Assembly (NCBI RefSeq): GCF_014904755.1
Contig: NZ_JACZFQ010000035.1
Span: 1-54,636, forward strand
DNA: 54,636 nt
Direction: 5' to 3'
Source: Neoluteolibacter marinus
Lineage (GTDB): Bacteria > Verrucomicrobiota > Verrucomicrobiia > Verrucomicrobiales > Akkermansiaceae
Shown: positions 44,085 to 52,900 of the stretch, piece after piece
Layout of the letters: the number at the start of each line of letters is the position of its first letter
How positions within the stretch are numbered: position 1 is the stretch's first letter
Translations under genes and position numbers: made by a program
Notes under the pieces: generated by a model
What the model saw: the letters and a program-made list of their open reading frames with translations, nothing else
The model's database searches: none
What the model was told of the DNA's origin: nothing

Positions 44085-44106
44085 GGTCGCCTACGGCAAG
44101 GCGACC
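44085..44106. terminator. Stem-loop between convergent guaD and rlpA
   Basis: GGTCGCC at 44085-44091 pairs perfectly with GGCGACC at 44100-44106 around an 8-base loop. Weaker inverted pairs (44016-44029 with 44068-44095) suggest a larger repeat-like fold filling the 93-base gap. No T tract is present on either strand, so the terminator call is tentative and a REP-type element is the alternative. Confidence 0.4.
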
Positions 44107-44107
44107 G

Positions 44108-44656
44108 CTAGAACAGCCCGAAGAACCACTTCTTCCGGGCGCTGCGCTTGTACTTGCCGTCGCCGACCGACAACACCTTGACCTCGACCTCGGCGAGGCC
44201 CTGGTCCTTCATGCCGATCTTGCCGGCGGCGCGGGGCGAGAGGTCGATGATGCGGTTGCCGATGAAGGGCCCGCGGTCGTTGACGCGGCATTTCACCGAC
44301 TTGCCGTTCTCGAGGTTGGTGACCTTGACCATGCACGGCAGCGGCAGGGTCTTGTGGGCGGCGATCAGGTGCCAGGGCATCACTTTTTCACCCAGCGAGG
44401 TCTGGCCGCGCTTGAGGCCGAAGAAGCTCGATTCGTCGTACCAGGAAGCGGTACCGCTTTCGACGTGATGGATGGCCTGGTCGACGCCCATCGGGTGGTA
44501 GTTCCCGCCGCGGACGTTGTAAGGGCGGGTCTGGTAGCCTTGGTAATCGCCTCCCGGATAGGCGCAGGAGGCTAACAGAAAGACGGGCCAGCAACGAACG
44601 AGCGACTTCCGGATGACGAAACAGGCCCGCGTGACCGCGGGCCCATCATTCGTCAT
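44108..44656 (-). CDS. rlpA: RlpA-like septal ring/lytic transglycosylase lipoprotein
   Basis: 182 residues from ATG 44656; the frame is open to 44677. The signal-like part CWPVFLLASC ends in a lipobox. The DPBB domain covers about 75-165: ESGTASWYDESSFFGLKRGQTSLGEK, the HKTLPLPCMVKVTNLENGKS strand-loop and RVNDRGPF with the catalytic-type Asp, then RIIDLSPRAAGKIGM. These are the RlpA family signatures; RlpA enzymes cleave glycan strands lacking stem peptides. No SPOR domain is present. A 20-base hairpin lies in the first codons, so the true start is uncertain. Confidence 0.88.
   Translation of the reverse strand: MTNDGPAVTRACFVIRKSLVRCWPVFLLASCAYPGGDYQGYQTRPYNVRGGNYHPMGVDQAIHHVESGTASWYDESSFFGLKRGQTSLGEKVMPWHLIAAHKTLPLPCMVKVTNLENGKSVKCRVNDRGPFIGNRIIDLSPRAAGKIGMKDQGLAEVEVKVLSVGDGKYKRSARKKWFFGLF
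44624..44643 (-). terminator. GC hairpin following the HU gene, inside the 5' end of rlpA
   Basis: GGCCCGCG (44624-44631) pairs with CGCGGGCC (44636-44643) around a four-base loop, followed on the minus strand by TGTTTC. It may end the HU transcript but also forms part of the rlpA signal-sequence codons. The neighbouring bases 44645-44690 consist of degenerate copies of ATTCCGCATTCC / CGTCATTCC, a small repeat. Confidence 0.45.
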
Positions 44657-44684
44657 TCCGCATTCCGGATTCGTCATTCCCCTC

Positions 44685-45002
44685 TCATTTGTCGCGTTCG
44701 CGGATCATCGGGAGGGTGCGGGCGACCTGCTCCTTCATCTCCTTGCCGGGCTTGAACTTGACCACGGCGCGGGCGGGGATCGGCACGTCCTTGTCCGGAT
44801 CCTTGGGGTTGCGGCCGATCTTGGCCTTGGTCTCCTTCACCTGGAACGCGCCGAAGTTGCGCATCACCACCGTGTCACCGTTCGAGAGCGAATCGGTGAT
44901 CGAGTCGAGGGTCTTCTGGATGACGTCGAAGACCTGCTGCTGGGTCAGACCGGTTTCGTTCGAGATTTTGATGACGAGCTCGCGTTTGGTGATGGTTGCC
45001 AT
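44685..45002 (-). CDS. HU/IHF family DNA-binding protein
   Basis: 105 residues from ATG 45002. It shows the HU/IHF fold: ITKRELVIKISNETGLTQQQV at the start, helix VFDVIQKTLDSITDSLSNGD, the beta arm around FGAFQVKETKAKIGRNPKDP with the RNP residues, and VKFKPGKEMKEQV. It is slightly longer than HU (90), with a basic tail ending RERDK. It bends and compacts DNA as a dimer. The context with rnhC and rlpA gives no special hint. IHF and HU cannot be told apart from this. Confidence 0.93.
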   Translation of the reverse strand: MATITKRELVIKISNETGLTQQQVFDVIQKTLDSITDSLSNGDTVVMRNFGAFQVKETKAKIGRNPKDPDKDVPIPARAVVKFKPGKEMKEQVARTLPMIRERDK

Positions 45003-45087
45003 GGCTTTACGGGTGAAAGGAATAGTGCGTCGGGCGCGGGGATTGGAAGCCACAGGATGTGGGTTTTGTCCCGCGAAAAATGGAATT

Positions 45088-46029
45088 TCATGCGGAATCC
45101 GTGCCAGAGGTGTTTGAAATCCCTGTGACGGCGGCGGTGGTTTTGAAGTGCAGTTTGGCCGTCTTGGCGAGCCCGGCCATGCCGTGGCGGGCGAGCACCG
45201 CGCGGGCGGCCTCGACGACCGCGGCGGAGGCTCCCAGGGGCAGGGTGACCCCGCCGGCGGCGGAGGTTTTGTCGATCCAGTCGATGAAACGCTCGCGGGC
45301 GAGGATGGAGGCGGCGGCGACCGCGACGTCGGACTCGCCCTTGGTCCGCTGGTCGAGCTGGATCTCCACGCCCTGCTGCTTGAGGGCCCGGGCGAGCACC
45401 TCGGGGCGGGCGAACTGGTCGCTGAGGGCGCGCGGGCAGTCGGGGCGCTGGGTGGCGAGGTTGCCGATGACCTTGGCGTGGCCCCAGGCGAGCAGGCGGT
45501 TGAGGTTGCCGAAGGAGGAAAACATCTCGTTGTAGCGCTCCGGGCCGATGGCGACGACGGAGGTGGCGATGCCGGGGATCTCGCGGATTTTCGCGGCCAG
45601 GTCGCGGATCCGCTTGGCGCTGGAGATGCGCTTGGAATCCATGACCCCGGCGGCTTTCAGGGCCCGGGCGACGGGGGCGTCGGTGTAAGCCCCGGCGATG
45701 ACCAGCGGGCCGAAGTAGTCGCCTTTGCCGCTTTCATCGATGCCGAAATGGGGCGCGAACATCTCCGGATCGAGCTCCTCCTCGTAGCCGAGCTTGGCCT
45801 CGCCGAGGATCTCGGGTTCCAGCAGGAAAGTGATGAAATCCTCCGTCTCCTTGCCCTGGACCAGCACCTTGGGGCCCTTTTCGTAGACCGCGACGCTGAG
45901 CTTGCCCTTGCGGGCAGCGTAGAGGGTGTAGGGCTTGTCCACGAACTCGTAGCCGCGTTCTTCCAGCACCTCGCGCAGGCGGGCGGCTTGGGCGGGGGTG
46001 AGAGCTGCGGTGTGGGAGGTGAGAGCCAC
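45088..46029 (-). CDS. rnhC: Ribonuclease HIII
   Basis: 313 residues from a GTG start at 46029. The N-terminal domain (about 1-90, TBP-like substrate binding) has RLREVLEERGYEFVDKPYTLYAARKGKL. The catalytic domain opens with the diagnostic DESGKGDYFGPLV in place of the RNase HII AGVDEVGRG, then MDSKRISSAKRI, LLAWGHAKVIG and DQFARPEVLARAL. It cuts RNA in RNA-DNA hybrids. RNase HIII is found in Firmicutes and in the PVC and Bacteroidetes groups, so it fits a verrucomicrobial host. It is divergent from mutY with 77 bases between the starts. Confidence 0.96.
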   Translation of the reverse strand: MALTSHTAALTPAQAARLREVLEERGYEFVDKPYTLYAARKGKLSVAVYEKGPKVLVQGKETEDFITFLLEPEILGEAKLGYEEELDPEMFAPHFGIDESGKGDYFGPLVIAGAYTDAPVARALKAAGVMDSKRISSAKRIRDLAAKIREIPGIATSVVAIGPERYNEMFSSFGNLNRLLAWGHAKVIGNLATQRPDCPRALSDQFARPEVLARALKQQGVEIQLDQRTKGESDVAVAAASILARERFIDWIDKTSAAGGVTLPLGASAAVVEAARAVLARHGMAGLAKTAKLHFKTTAAVTGISNTSGTDSA

Positions 46030-46106
46030 GGGTGCATGCCAAACCGGAATCGGGGTGGCGGGAAGCGGAAATTTGTAATCCGCGGAATCGCGGTCATGCT
46101 CGCCGC

Positions 46107-47150
46107 GTGCTGAAACCGATCGCCCGCCGGACCCCGCTTGAAACGCCGGCCGATTTCCGTGCCGCGCTGCGCGATTGGTTTGTGAAAAATGGCAAGGATT
46201 ACCCGTGGCGGCGGACCCGCGACCCCTACGCGGTGCTGGTTTCCGAGGTGATGCTGCAGCAGACGCAGATCGCGACCGTTCTGGGCCGGGGCTTCTACAC
46301 GAGGTTCCTGGAGGCCTTTCCGGATGTCGGGACGCTGGCGGCGGCCGATGACGACACGTTGCTCAAGGCCTGGGAAGGGCTCGGCTACTACCGCCGGGCG
46401 AGGATGCTGCGGGAGGCCGCGAAGGCGGTGATCGAGGGCCATGGCGGGGAGTTTCCCGCGGAGCTGGAGGGGCTGCTGGCCTTGCCCGGGGTCGGCCGCT
46501 ACACGGCGGGTGCGGTGCTTTCGTTCGCCTTCGACCGGCCCGCGCCGATCGTCGACGGCAACGTGGCCCGGGTGCTGGCGCGTTTGTTCGACCGGGCCGA
46601 CCCGGTGGATGGCGGGCCGATGCAGAAGTGGCTGTGGGAAACCGCCGCCGGGTTGTTGGATCACGATCACCCGCGGATCCATAACTCCGCGCTGATGGAG
46701 TTGGGGCAGACGTGTTGCCGCCCCGGTGTGCCGGATTGCCTCGGCTGCCCGGTGGCCGCCTTCTGCGCCGCGCGGGAGCCGGCGGCGCTGCCGGTGAAAG
46801 CCAAGCGGCAGGTGGTCGAGAAGATCGACGAGCACGCCATCTGTGCCATTTCCGGGGGCCGCATCCTGCTGACGCGCCAGGGCCGCGGGCGCCGGGAAGG
46901 GATGTGGCGGCTGCCGGTGCGGGAAAAGGCGGAGCTGGCCGGATGCCCGCTGCTGCACCGGCGGAAATATGGCATCACCCGCTATCAAGTGACGCTCCAT
47001 CTCCACGATTGCGCGGCCGTTCATCCGGCAGCCACCGCCCGCGAGGGCGATGCCTGGGTCGAGTTGAGGGAACTTCCGGATCTGGTCATCCCGCCCGCCG
47101 ACCGAGCGGCGCTCGAGGCGGTTCTGGAGGATCGGGAAGAAATCGCGTGA
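46107..47150 (+). CDS. mutY: A/G-specific adenine glycosylase
   Basis: 347 residues from GTG 46107; another GTG at 46032 is open but would overlap the divergent promoter. Features in order: KDYPWRRTRDPYAVLVSEVMLQQTQ with the catalytic-Glu helix, LPGVGRYTAGAVLSFAF (HhH), VDGNVARVLARLF (catalytic Asp), the cluster cysteines C-x6-C-x2-C-x5-C (CCRPGVPDCLGCPVAAFC), and a C-terminal NUDIX-like recognition domain (about 235-345). It removes A opposite 8-oxo-G. Together with nth and the MutT-like NUDIX it represents oxidised-base repair. Confidence 0.96.
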   Translation: MLKPIARRTPLETPADFRAALRDWFVKNGKDYPWRRTRDPYAVLVSEVMLQQTQIATVLGRGFYTRFLEAFPDVGTLAAADDDTLLKAWEGLGYYRRARMLREAAKAVIEGHGGEFPAELEGLLALPGVGRYTAGAVLSFAFDRPAPIVDGNVARVLARLFDRADPVDGGPMQKWLWETAAGLLDHDHPRIHNSALMELGQTCCRPGVPDCLGCPVAAFCAAREPAALPVKAKRQVVEKIDEHAICAISGGRILLTRQGRGRREGMWRLPVREKAELAGCPLLHRRKYGITRYQVTLHLHDCAAVHPAATAREGDAWVELRELPDLVIPPADRAALEAVLEDREEIA

Positions 47151-47184
47151 GCCGCGGCAAGTCTTTTGCTTCATTTCTTTCCGG

Positions 47185-47973
47185 ATGCTCACAATCGCCC
47201 GTCTGTCCATGGCCCTCGCGGCCGCGTTCGCATTGTCAGCATGCTCCACCGCACCGCCGGCACCGCTGGTGGATGCCCCGCCGCCGGGCCCGTCGGTCAA
47301 GCGGCTGGCGGCGAGCCGGCTGACCGCCATCGTGGTGTCCGGAAAAGCGGAACTGGACCCATGGGTGAAGAGCCGCTTCACGCGGGGAATCGGCCCGGAC
47401 GATGCCGACGGGGGGTCGGCGGTCCCGATCTCCCCCGACGGCTACTTCATCACCGCCGACCACGTGCTGACCCATTCCGAAGGTCGCAATGTCTTCGTGC
47501 TCCACGGCCAGCAGGGTAGCCTGCGTTCGACCAAGGCGCGCATCGTCTGGCGCTCCGCCGCGACGGATCTGGCACTGTTGCACATCCCGATCGCGACCCC
47601 GCGCTACTACGCCTGGACGCCGCCCGACCAATGGCTGGCGGCAGGCACCACGGTGATCCACTCGGGGATCGCCACCGGCTTCCGCAGCGAGCCGGGCAAG
47701 CTGATCACCGCCATCCCGCCCGACCACGGCCGCGGCACCCGCTTCAAGCACGACATCCCGCTGGAACCGGGCGACAGCGGCGGCGCGGTGGTCGATGCCA
47801 ACGGCCAGCTGGTCGGGATCAATTCCGCGGTCGAATTCCTGGTCCCGCTGGACACCGCCTTTTTCATTGAATCCGAAGCAAACCGGCCGAACGTGAAAGC
47901 GCTGGAGCGGGTGATCAACGCCGACCGCCGGCGCAACAATCTGCCGAAGCCCGCCGTATCGTCCGCCCCATGA
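47185..47973 (+). CDS. Trypsin-like (chymotrypsin-fold) serine protease lipoprotein
   Basis: 262 residues from ATG 47185. The signal MLTIARLSMALAAAFALSAC ends with lipobox LSAC. A Pro-rich linker (about 24-36) leads to the protease domain with the triad His in ITADHVL, Asp in ATDLALLHI and Ser in LEPGDSGGAVVDANGQLVGI. It resembles periplasmic DegP-type peptidases without PDZ domains. The natural substrates are unknown. The next gene starts in its stop codon (ATGA), so the two are coupled. Confidence 0.9.
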   Translation: MLTIARLSMALAAAFALSACSTAPPAPLVDAPPPGPSVKRLAASRLTAIVVSGKAELDPWVKSRFTRGIGPDDADGGSAVPISPDGYFITADHVLTHSEGRNVFVLHGQQGSLRSTKARIVWRSAATDLALLHIPIATPRYYAWTPPDQWLAAGTTVIHSGIATGFRSEPGKLITAIPPDHGRGTRFKHDIPLEPGDSGGAVVDANGQLVGINSAVEFLVPLDTAFFIESEANRPNVKALERVINADRRRNNLPKPAVSSAP

Positions 47974-48371
47974 GATTGCTGATGCTCGTTCCTTTCCTGC
48001 TGGTCGCCTGCGGCCCGGTGCGCCGGGGATGGGACCAGGGCTGGAGCGCGCACGCCGCCCAGGACCGGATCATGCTGGTGCGGCAGGAGCCGGAAACCCT
48101 CGGTCACCGCCGGCTGGTCTATCAATCGACCGATCACCCGGATCTCGGCGCCTTCCTCGGCAAGCGGGGCTTTCCGGACTTCATCGCGGAAACCTCCACG
48201 GACGACCGCGAGTACCTGATCCTCTACTACCTCGACTCCCGCCGCGCCTTCGCCTGCCGCACCCATCGCGGGGCCGGCAAGGCCATCGATTTCGCCGGGC
48301 CCTACCCGATGACCGAGCGCGAGACCAACCTGCTCAAGGACATGAAGCGGAACAGCCGGGTGGATGGCTGA
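47970..48371 (+). CDS. Small lipoprotein coupled to the serine protease
   Basis: 133 residues from ATG 47970. The signal MRLLMLVPFLLVAC has lipobox LVAC, with Cys near residue 14. The mature part is RPVYQSTDHPDLGAF-like (RLVYQSTDHPDLGAFL), then TSTDDREYLILYYLDSRRAFACRTH and YPMTERETNLLKDMKR. No family known to me matches. It overlaps the protease gene by four bases, so it may be a partner or inhibitor-like subunit of that protease. Confidence 0.65.
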   Translation: MRLLMLVPFLLVACGPVRRGWDQGWSAHAAQDRIMLVRQEPETLGHRRLVYQSTDHPDLGAFLGKRGFPDFIAETSTDDREYLILYYLDSRRAFACRTHRGAGKAIDFAGPYPMTERETNLLKDMKRNSRVDG

Positions 48372-48378
48372 GTGGCCG

Positions 48379-48404
48379 GCGGGGACTCCGGGGGAGATCC
48401 CCGC
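48379..48404. repeat. REP-like hairpin between convergent genes
   Basis: GCGGGGACTCC (48379-48389) pairs with GGAGATCCCCGC (48393-48404), one bulged base, tiny loop. It occupies the 32-base gap between the lipoprotein gene and the convergent phosphatidyltransferase gene, touching the stop of the latter. It may serve both as a REP-type repeat and as a bidirectional terminator. Confidence 0.55.
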
Positions 48405-49009
48405 TACGTGAGTTTCCGTCCGATTTTGACGAAGCCGCTCACCGCCTTCGCGCCGAGCAGGAGGGAAGCCATCCAGAGCAAGATATCAAGGCTTCCGGGC
48501 AGGAGATAAGTGTCCACGGCGATCCAGGCGAAGACGAGGAAACGGGGCCTGAATAGCCACGAGTAGGGCAGCGCCATGGCATTGCGGACCAGCGCGAAGC
48601 CGACGACCAGGGTGTAGAGGAAGAGATAGAGCCCGCCCGACCAGACCCCGGCCTGGCTGCCGTGGATGAGGGCGAGCGTGGTGACCGTGACCACCGCCTG
48701 ATCCGCCATGGTGTCGATGAAGGACCCGCGGTTGGAGGCGTCGTCGCGGAAACGGGCGAGCGGCCCGTCGAGGCCGTCGAGAAGCACATGGAAGAGCAGC
48801 AAGGCCAGCGCGACCGCCGGCTGGCCCGCGATGAAGAAGGGGCAGAAAGCCAGGCCCGAAACCAGCGACAGCGCGGTGATGTGGTTCGCCCGGCAGCCGG
48901 TTCCCGCCAGGTTGGCGAGCAAGGGGCGGAGCAGCCGGCCGCGCAAGGCCTGCGACCATTCCATGAACTTCCCCTCGTGGCCGGAGTAGCAGGTGACGCG
49001 GCTCTTCAT
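48404..49009 (-). CDS. CDP-alcohol phosphatidyltransferase family protein
   Basis: 201 residues from ATG 49009. The active-site motif D-G-x2-D-G-x2-A-R-x8-G-x3-D-x3-D is complete (DGLDGPLARFRDD, then NRGSFIDTMAD). Six membrane helices can be seen around it. Such enzymes join a CDP-activated lipid with an alcohol to make phospholipid head groups such as phosphatidylglycerol phosphate, phosphatidylserine or inositol phosphate lipids; the alcohol acceptor cannot be read from sequence. Its start overlaps the stop of an LpxH-like phosphoesterase by four bases, so both act together on envelope lipids. Confidence 0.9.
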   Translation of the reverse strand: MKSRVTCYSGHEGKFMEWSQALRGRLLRPLLANLAGTGCRANHITALSLVSGLAFCPFFIAGQPAVALALLLFHVLLDGLDGPLARFRDDASNRGSFIDTMADQAVVTVTTLALIHGSQAGVWSGGLYLFLYTLVVGFALVRNAMALPYSWLFRPRFLVFAWIAVDTYLLPGSLDILLWMASLLLGAKAVSGFVKIGRKLT

Positions 49010-49752
49010 GGGACGGTGGCGGTATCCGGAACCCAGCGGAACGCCAGGGGCAGGAAGCCCATGCCGCGGATCGCCGAGCCCGTGTTCGAGAAATTCACCC
49101 CCCGGAACACGGCGCTTTCGAAGGGCCGGTGGGTGTGACCGAAGAAGCAATGCGATACCCGCTGGTCCCAGCCGGGGTCGGTGAGGTCGAGATGGTGGGC
49201 GAGACGGCGGACGGTGGTTCTCTCCGGGAAATACCAATCGTGGAAGCGGCGGCTCAGGCCGATGGCATCGATCGCGCCGTAAGCAGCCGCCGCGACCTGC
49301 CCGCGCTGCCGGTCGCGGCTCCATGCATCCCGGAACCGCGCCAGCCGGTCGTGGTCCATCCGCCGGTTGGTGCAGTCGCCGTGGAGGAACAGGCAGTTGC
49401 CGAGCTGCAGCCGGAATTCGTGGCAATGCAGCCGCGGGTGCCGCCCGCCGAGGTCTTCCAGCCGGCGGCGGAATCCGGCGTGGCAGTCGTGGTTGCCGAG
49501 GAGGAAATGGATCTCCCGTCGCGGCCCCCTTTCCAGCACCCCGGCGAGCCAGCGGACCGCGGCATCGATCGTTGACGCCTCGTCCTGCAGCGTGCTCCAG
49601 CGGAAATCAAAGGTGTCGCCGTTCAAGACCAGCGTCTCGTCCGGCGCAAGCTGCGGCTCGAGGGACCGGAACAAGGCCTCGCCGTCCGAGCGACGGGAAA
49701 ACAAATGGAGATCGGAAACGACCCTGCCGGAACGGACGGGGGTGGGAATCAT
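49006..49752 (-). CDS. LpxH-like metallophosphoesterase
   Basis: 248 residues from ATG 49752. Motifs of the UDP-2,3-diacylglucosamine hydrolase type are in order: SDLHLF, LNGDTFDF, LLGNHDCH, FLHGDCTNR and CFFGHTHRPF. The insertion between GNHD and HGD (about 100-125) fits LpxH-like members. True LpxH acts on UDP-diacylglucosamine in lipid A synthesis. Because the coupled gene is a phosphatidyltransferase, hydrolysis of a phosphorylated lipid head group is the alternative. Exact specificity is unknown. Confidence 0.85.
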   Translation of the reverse strand: MIPTPVRSGRVVSDLHLFSRRSDGEALFRSLEPQLAPDETLVLNGDTFDFRWSTLQDEASTIDAAVRWLAGVLERGPRREIHFLLGNHDCHAGFRRRLEDLGGRHPRLHCHEFRLQLGNCLFLHGDCTNRRMDHDRLARFRDAWSRDRQRGQVAAAAYGAIDAIGLSRRFHDWYFPERTTVRRLAHHLDLTDPGWDQRVSHCFFGHTHRPFESAVFRGVNFSNTGSAIRGMGFLPLAFRWVPDTATVP

Positions 49753-49847
49753 CGCCCCGCATGACAAGGGATCGCCCCGCGCATTCACAATCGAAAATGA
49801 TTCGCGGAACATCGCTTCCCCTGATGGCCGGGGCGGTTCGTCCGGAC

Positions 49848-49881
49848 AAAAAAAAGACGGGGCGCCAGATGACGCCCCGTC
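49848..49881 (-). terminator. Rho-independent terminator of the LamG gene at 49902
   Basis: A 9-bp perfect stem (49856-49864 with 49873-49881) and an 8-base loop. The A8 run at 49848-49855 reads as T8 on the minus strand. It lies 20 bases after the stop of the 49902 gene and before the LpxH-like gene, so it is a strong terminator. Confidence 0.95.
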
Positions 49882-49901
49882 CCGGATTCACGCGAGCCGG
49901 G

Positions 49902-52900
49902 TCACGGGTCGACGTCGCGCACCTGATAGAAACGCTTGGTCCGCAAGGCCGGGTCGAAGGGCGCACTGTCGAGGAAGGTCGCGGTGCCCGTGGCATCCCC
50001 GACGACCTTGGCGCCGCCGATGGTCCAGTTGATGAGGTCCGAGGAGATGAACAGCTGGTAGCTGATGTTCTCGGTCAGGCCGCCGGCATCGACGTAGGGA
50101 TAGCCCGTGCCGTTGTCGGTGCCGTGGCCGCTCACGAAGAACGGATTGATGACCTGGACCAGGAAGGTGAGCGTCTGGCCGTCCACGTTCAGGGTGTAGA
50201 GCGTGTCGGTCACCGGTGACACGACGACGCTGCCCGGAGCCCCCAGGGTGACGGTCCCGACGCCGTTGTCGATGCTGCCTGCGGTCGCGGAGCCGCCCGT
50301 CTTGTAGAACAGCTCACCGCTATCCCCCGCCACGATGCGGGCGGTGCCGGCCAGCGCCAGCGGTCCGGTGGCGTCGGCGCAGAACGCCTGGTAGTGGTTG
50401 CTGATCTCCACGTCGGAGAGCGCGCGGGCGTAAATCGCCGCTTCGTCGAGCAAGCCGTCGAAGAAGGCGCCGGCCTGGCGGGTTTTGTGCGAACCGATCA
50501 CCCAGTTGCCGGTCGCGGACTCCGGCGCGACGGGGACACCCGCGGTGGTCTGCATCACCTGCTCCGTCACCAAGCTGCCGTCCATGTAGAAGCGCAGCGT
50601 GTAGGTGTTGTCCCCCGGGTTGTTGGTGCAGGTCATCACCACATGGATCCAGTCGGCATCGCCGACCTTGGTCTGGATATTCAGGCCGGCCAGGCCGTTG
50701 GGACTCGTCAGGTTGCCGGTGAAGGAGGCCAGGCGGCCGTTGGCGTCCAGGTAGAGCACGCTGCGACCCGTTCCGGTGCCGTTGCCGTTGGCAAAGAGGT
50801 GCTGGAAACTGGGCGAACGGGCCGCGACGTCGGGCTTGGCCAGGATTTCCACGCTCCAGCCTTCGTCGCCGTCGGGATCGACATCGCCGGGTCCGTCGTC
50901 GCCATCGGGATCCTGCGGGTTGAGGGTGACGCCGGTGGTGACGGTTTCGTTGTCGTTGAAGCCGCCACAGGTGCCGAGCGGGCCGGTGGCACCGCGGGTG
51001 AGGTTGCCGATGATCGAAATACTATGATTACCGTTCGTCGACGAGTCGTAGGCGACCGGCGACCCGGCGTTCTCCTCGAAGCGGTAATAGCCGACCGGCC
51101 CCGAGGCGAGGACCTGCTCCGGGTAGCTGTTGCCGCTTCCGCCGACGGTGACCTTGGCGCTGTCGACGGCGTCGGCGGTGCTGCCCGTGATCGATGCCGT
51201 GGCGGTGAAGGTGGTGGTCGCGGTCGGGCCGGGGTCGAGCGTCAGCGAACCGGATGCGATGCGGGCCGGGTCGGTGATGGTCTCGATGTCGCCGGAGCCG
51301 TCGTTGATCACGATCTTGTCCGTGCCGGAGAGGGTGAGGATCGTGAAGTTGCCGGACCACGAGAATTCGTTCGCCCAGGTGTCGCCATCGGCGATGCGGA
51401 GGTAGCCGGCACCCGCATCGTAGGCGAGGACCTCGCTGAGTTCGCCGGCGATGGTGCCGCTGTCGGCGCGCATGAAGTAGGTGGATCCGGGAGCCAGCAG
51501 CGAGTAGTCGAAGTCGCCCGGGTCGAAGGCGCCGAGCTCGTTGTTGCCGCGGCCGAAATCGGTGACCTGGCCGGAGCCGACCACGGCTTGGATGACCGTC
51601 GCGTTCCAGAGTAGGGTCACCGGGTCGCCCGACTGGGTGAACGGCGGCGAAACGTGGAGCGTGAAGTCGGGGGCGGGCTGGACCTCGACGGTGATTTGTT
51701 CCTGGCTGGAGTCGCCGCTGCCGGCTTCATCGAGCCAGGCAGTGAGGGTGTAGGTGGTGCTGGCCGTGATGGCGCCCGGCGCGAGGGTCCCGGCGTCGAG
51801 ATAGGCCTGGCCGTCCGCGCTGGTGGTGCAGGTCAGCGAGAAGCCGGCACCGTCGGTGATCTCGAGGCGCCGTGCTTCGGTCGTGCTCCAGCTGAGCAGC
51901 GGGGCTCCGGTGCCGTAGATGAGCCTGGGATTGGACGCGAAGGCGTTGATGTCGGGGCTGGTCTTGACGGTGATCGTGACCGCCCGGGTCTCCACCCGCG
52001 CCCCGCCGTCGGCCGTCGCCGTCATGGTGTAGGTGGTGGTGGCGGACGGCGAGACCGGGACGCTGCCCGCTCCCGCATTGGAAAGGGCGGCGGCATCGAT
52101 CACCGTGGCATCCTGGTCGTTGGTGATGACGAGGGTGTCGTAGAGCAGTTCGAAGGTGTAGATTTCGAAGGACCCGTTCCAGGAAGTGTCGGCGGCCAGT
52201 TCATCGCCGCCGTCGACGGTGAAGGTCATCGCGCCGGCGTCGAAGGACGTCACCTCGAACACCTGGCCGTTGGATGCCCCGTTGTTCGGGCGGAGATAGT
52301 AGGTGGGCCCCGGGGTCAACGTGGCGAAGTTGAAGGCCGAGGCCCCGAGCTGGTCGGAACCGAGGCCGAAGTTGTCGACGCTGCCGGTGGCGATGACGCT
52401 GCGCTCGGTGGCTCCTTCCCACTGGAGGTCGGAGGAGTTCCCGAGGATGATCTCGTCGTCGGTGGTGGTGAAGGTGCGGGCGAGGTTGCCGGCGTCGAAC
52501 AGCGCCTGGATGGCGGGCTGGTCGAGTGCGGTGTCGTAGATGCGGACATCGTCGAGTAGTCCTTCCACGTCGCGGTCGCCGCCGGTGTTCGGGCTGTCGC
52601 CGAGCCGGGTGATGGCGGTGGCGGTGACGAGTTCGGTCTCGGAAGTGCTCGCGTTGGGGACCGCCTTGCCGTCGATGTAGAAGAGCAGGTCCTTCATCTT
52701 GGACGCGGCGAGCGGGGCGACCACGGCGACGTGGTGCCAGCGGTCGGTGTTGATGCGGGTCGCGGTGGTCTGGCCGCCGCCCTGGACTTCCACGCGGAAG
52801 AAGCTGCCGCCGTCGACCTTGAGGTCGAAGCGGGTGCCGGTCGAGTTGGTGCCGGCACCGAAGAGCGTGGCGTTGGCTTCCTGTGCGGGAGTCAGGCGAA

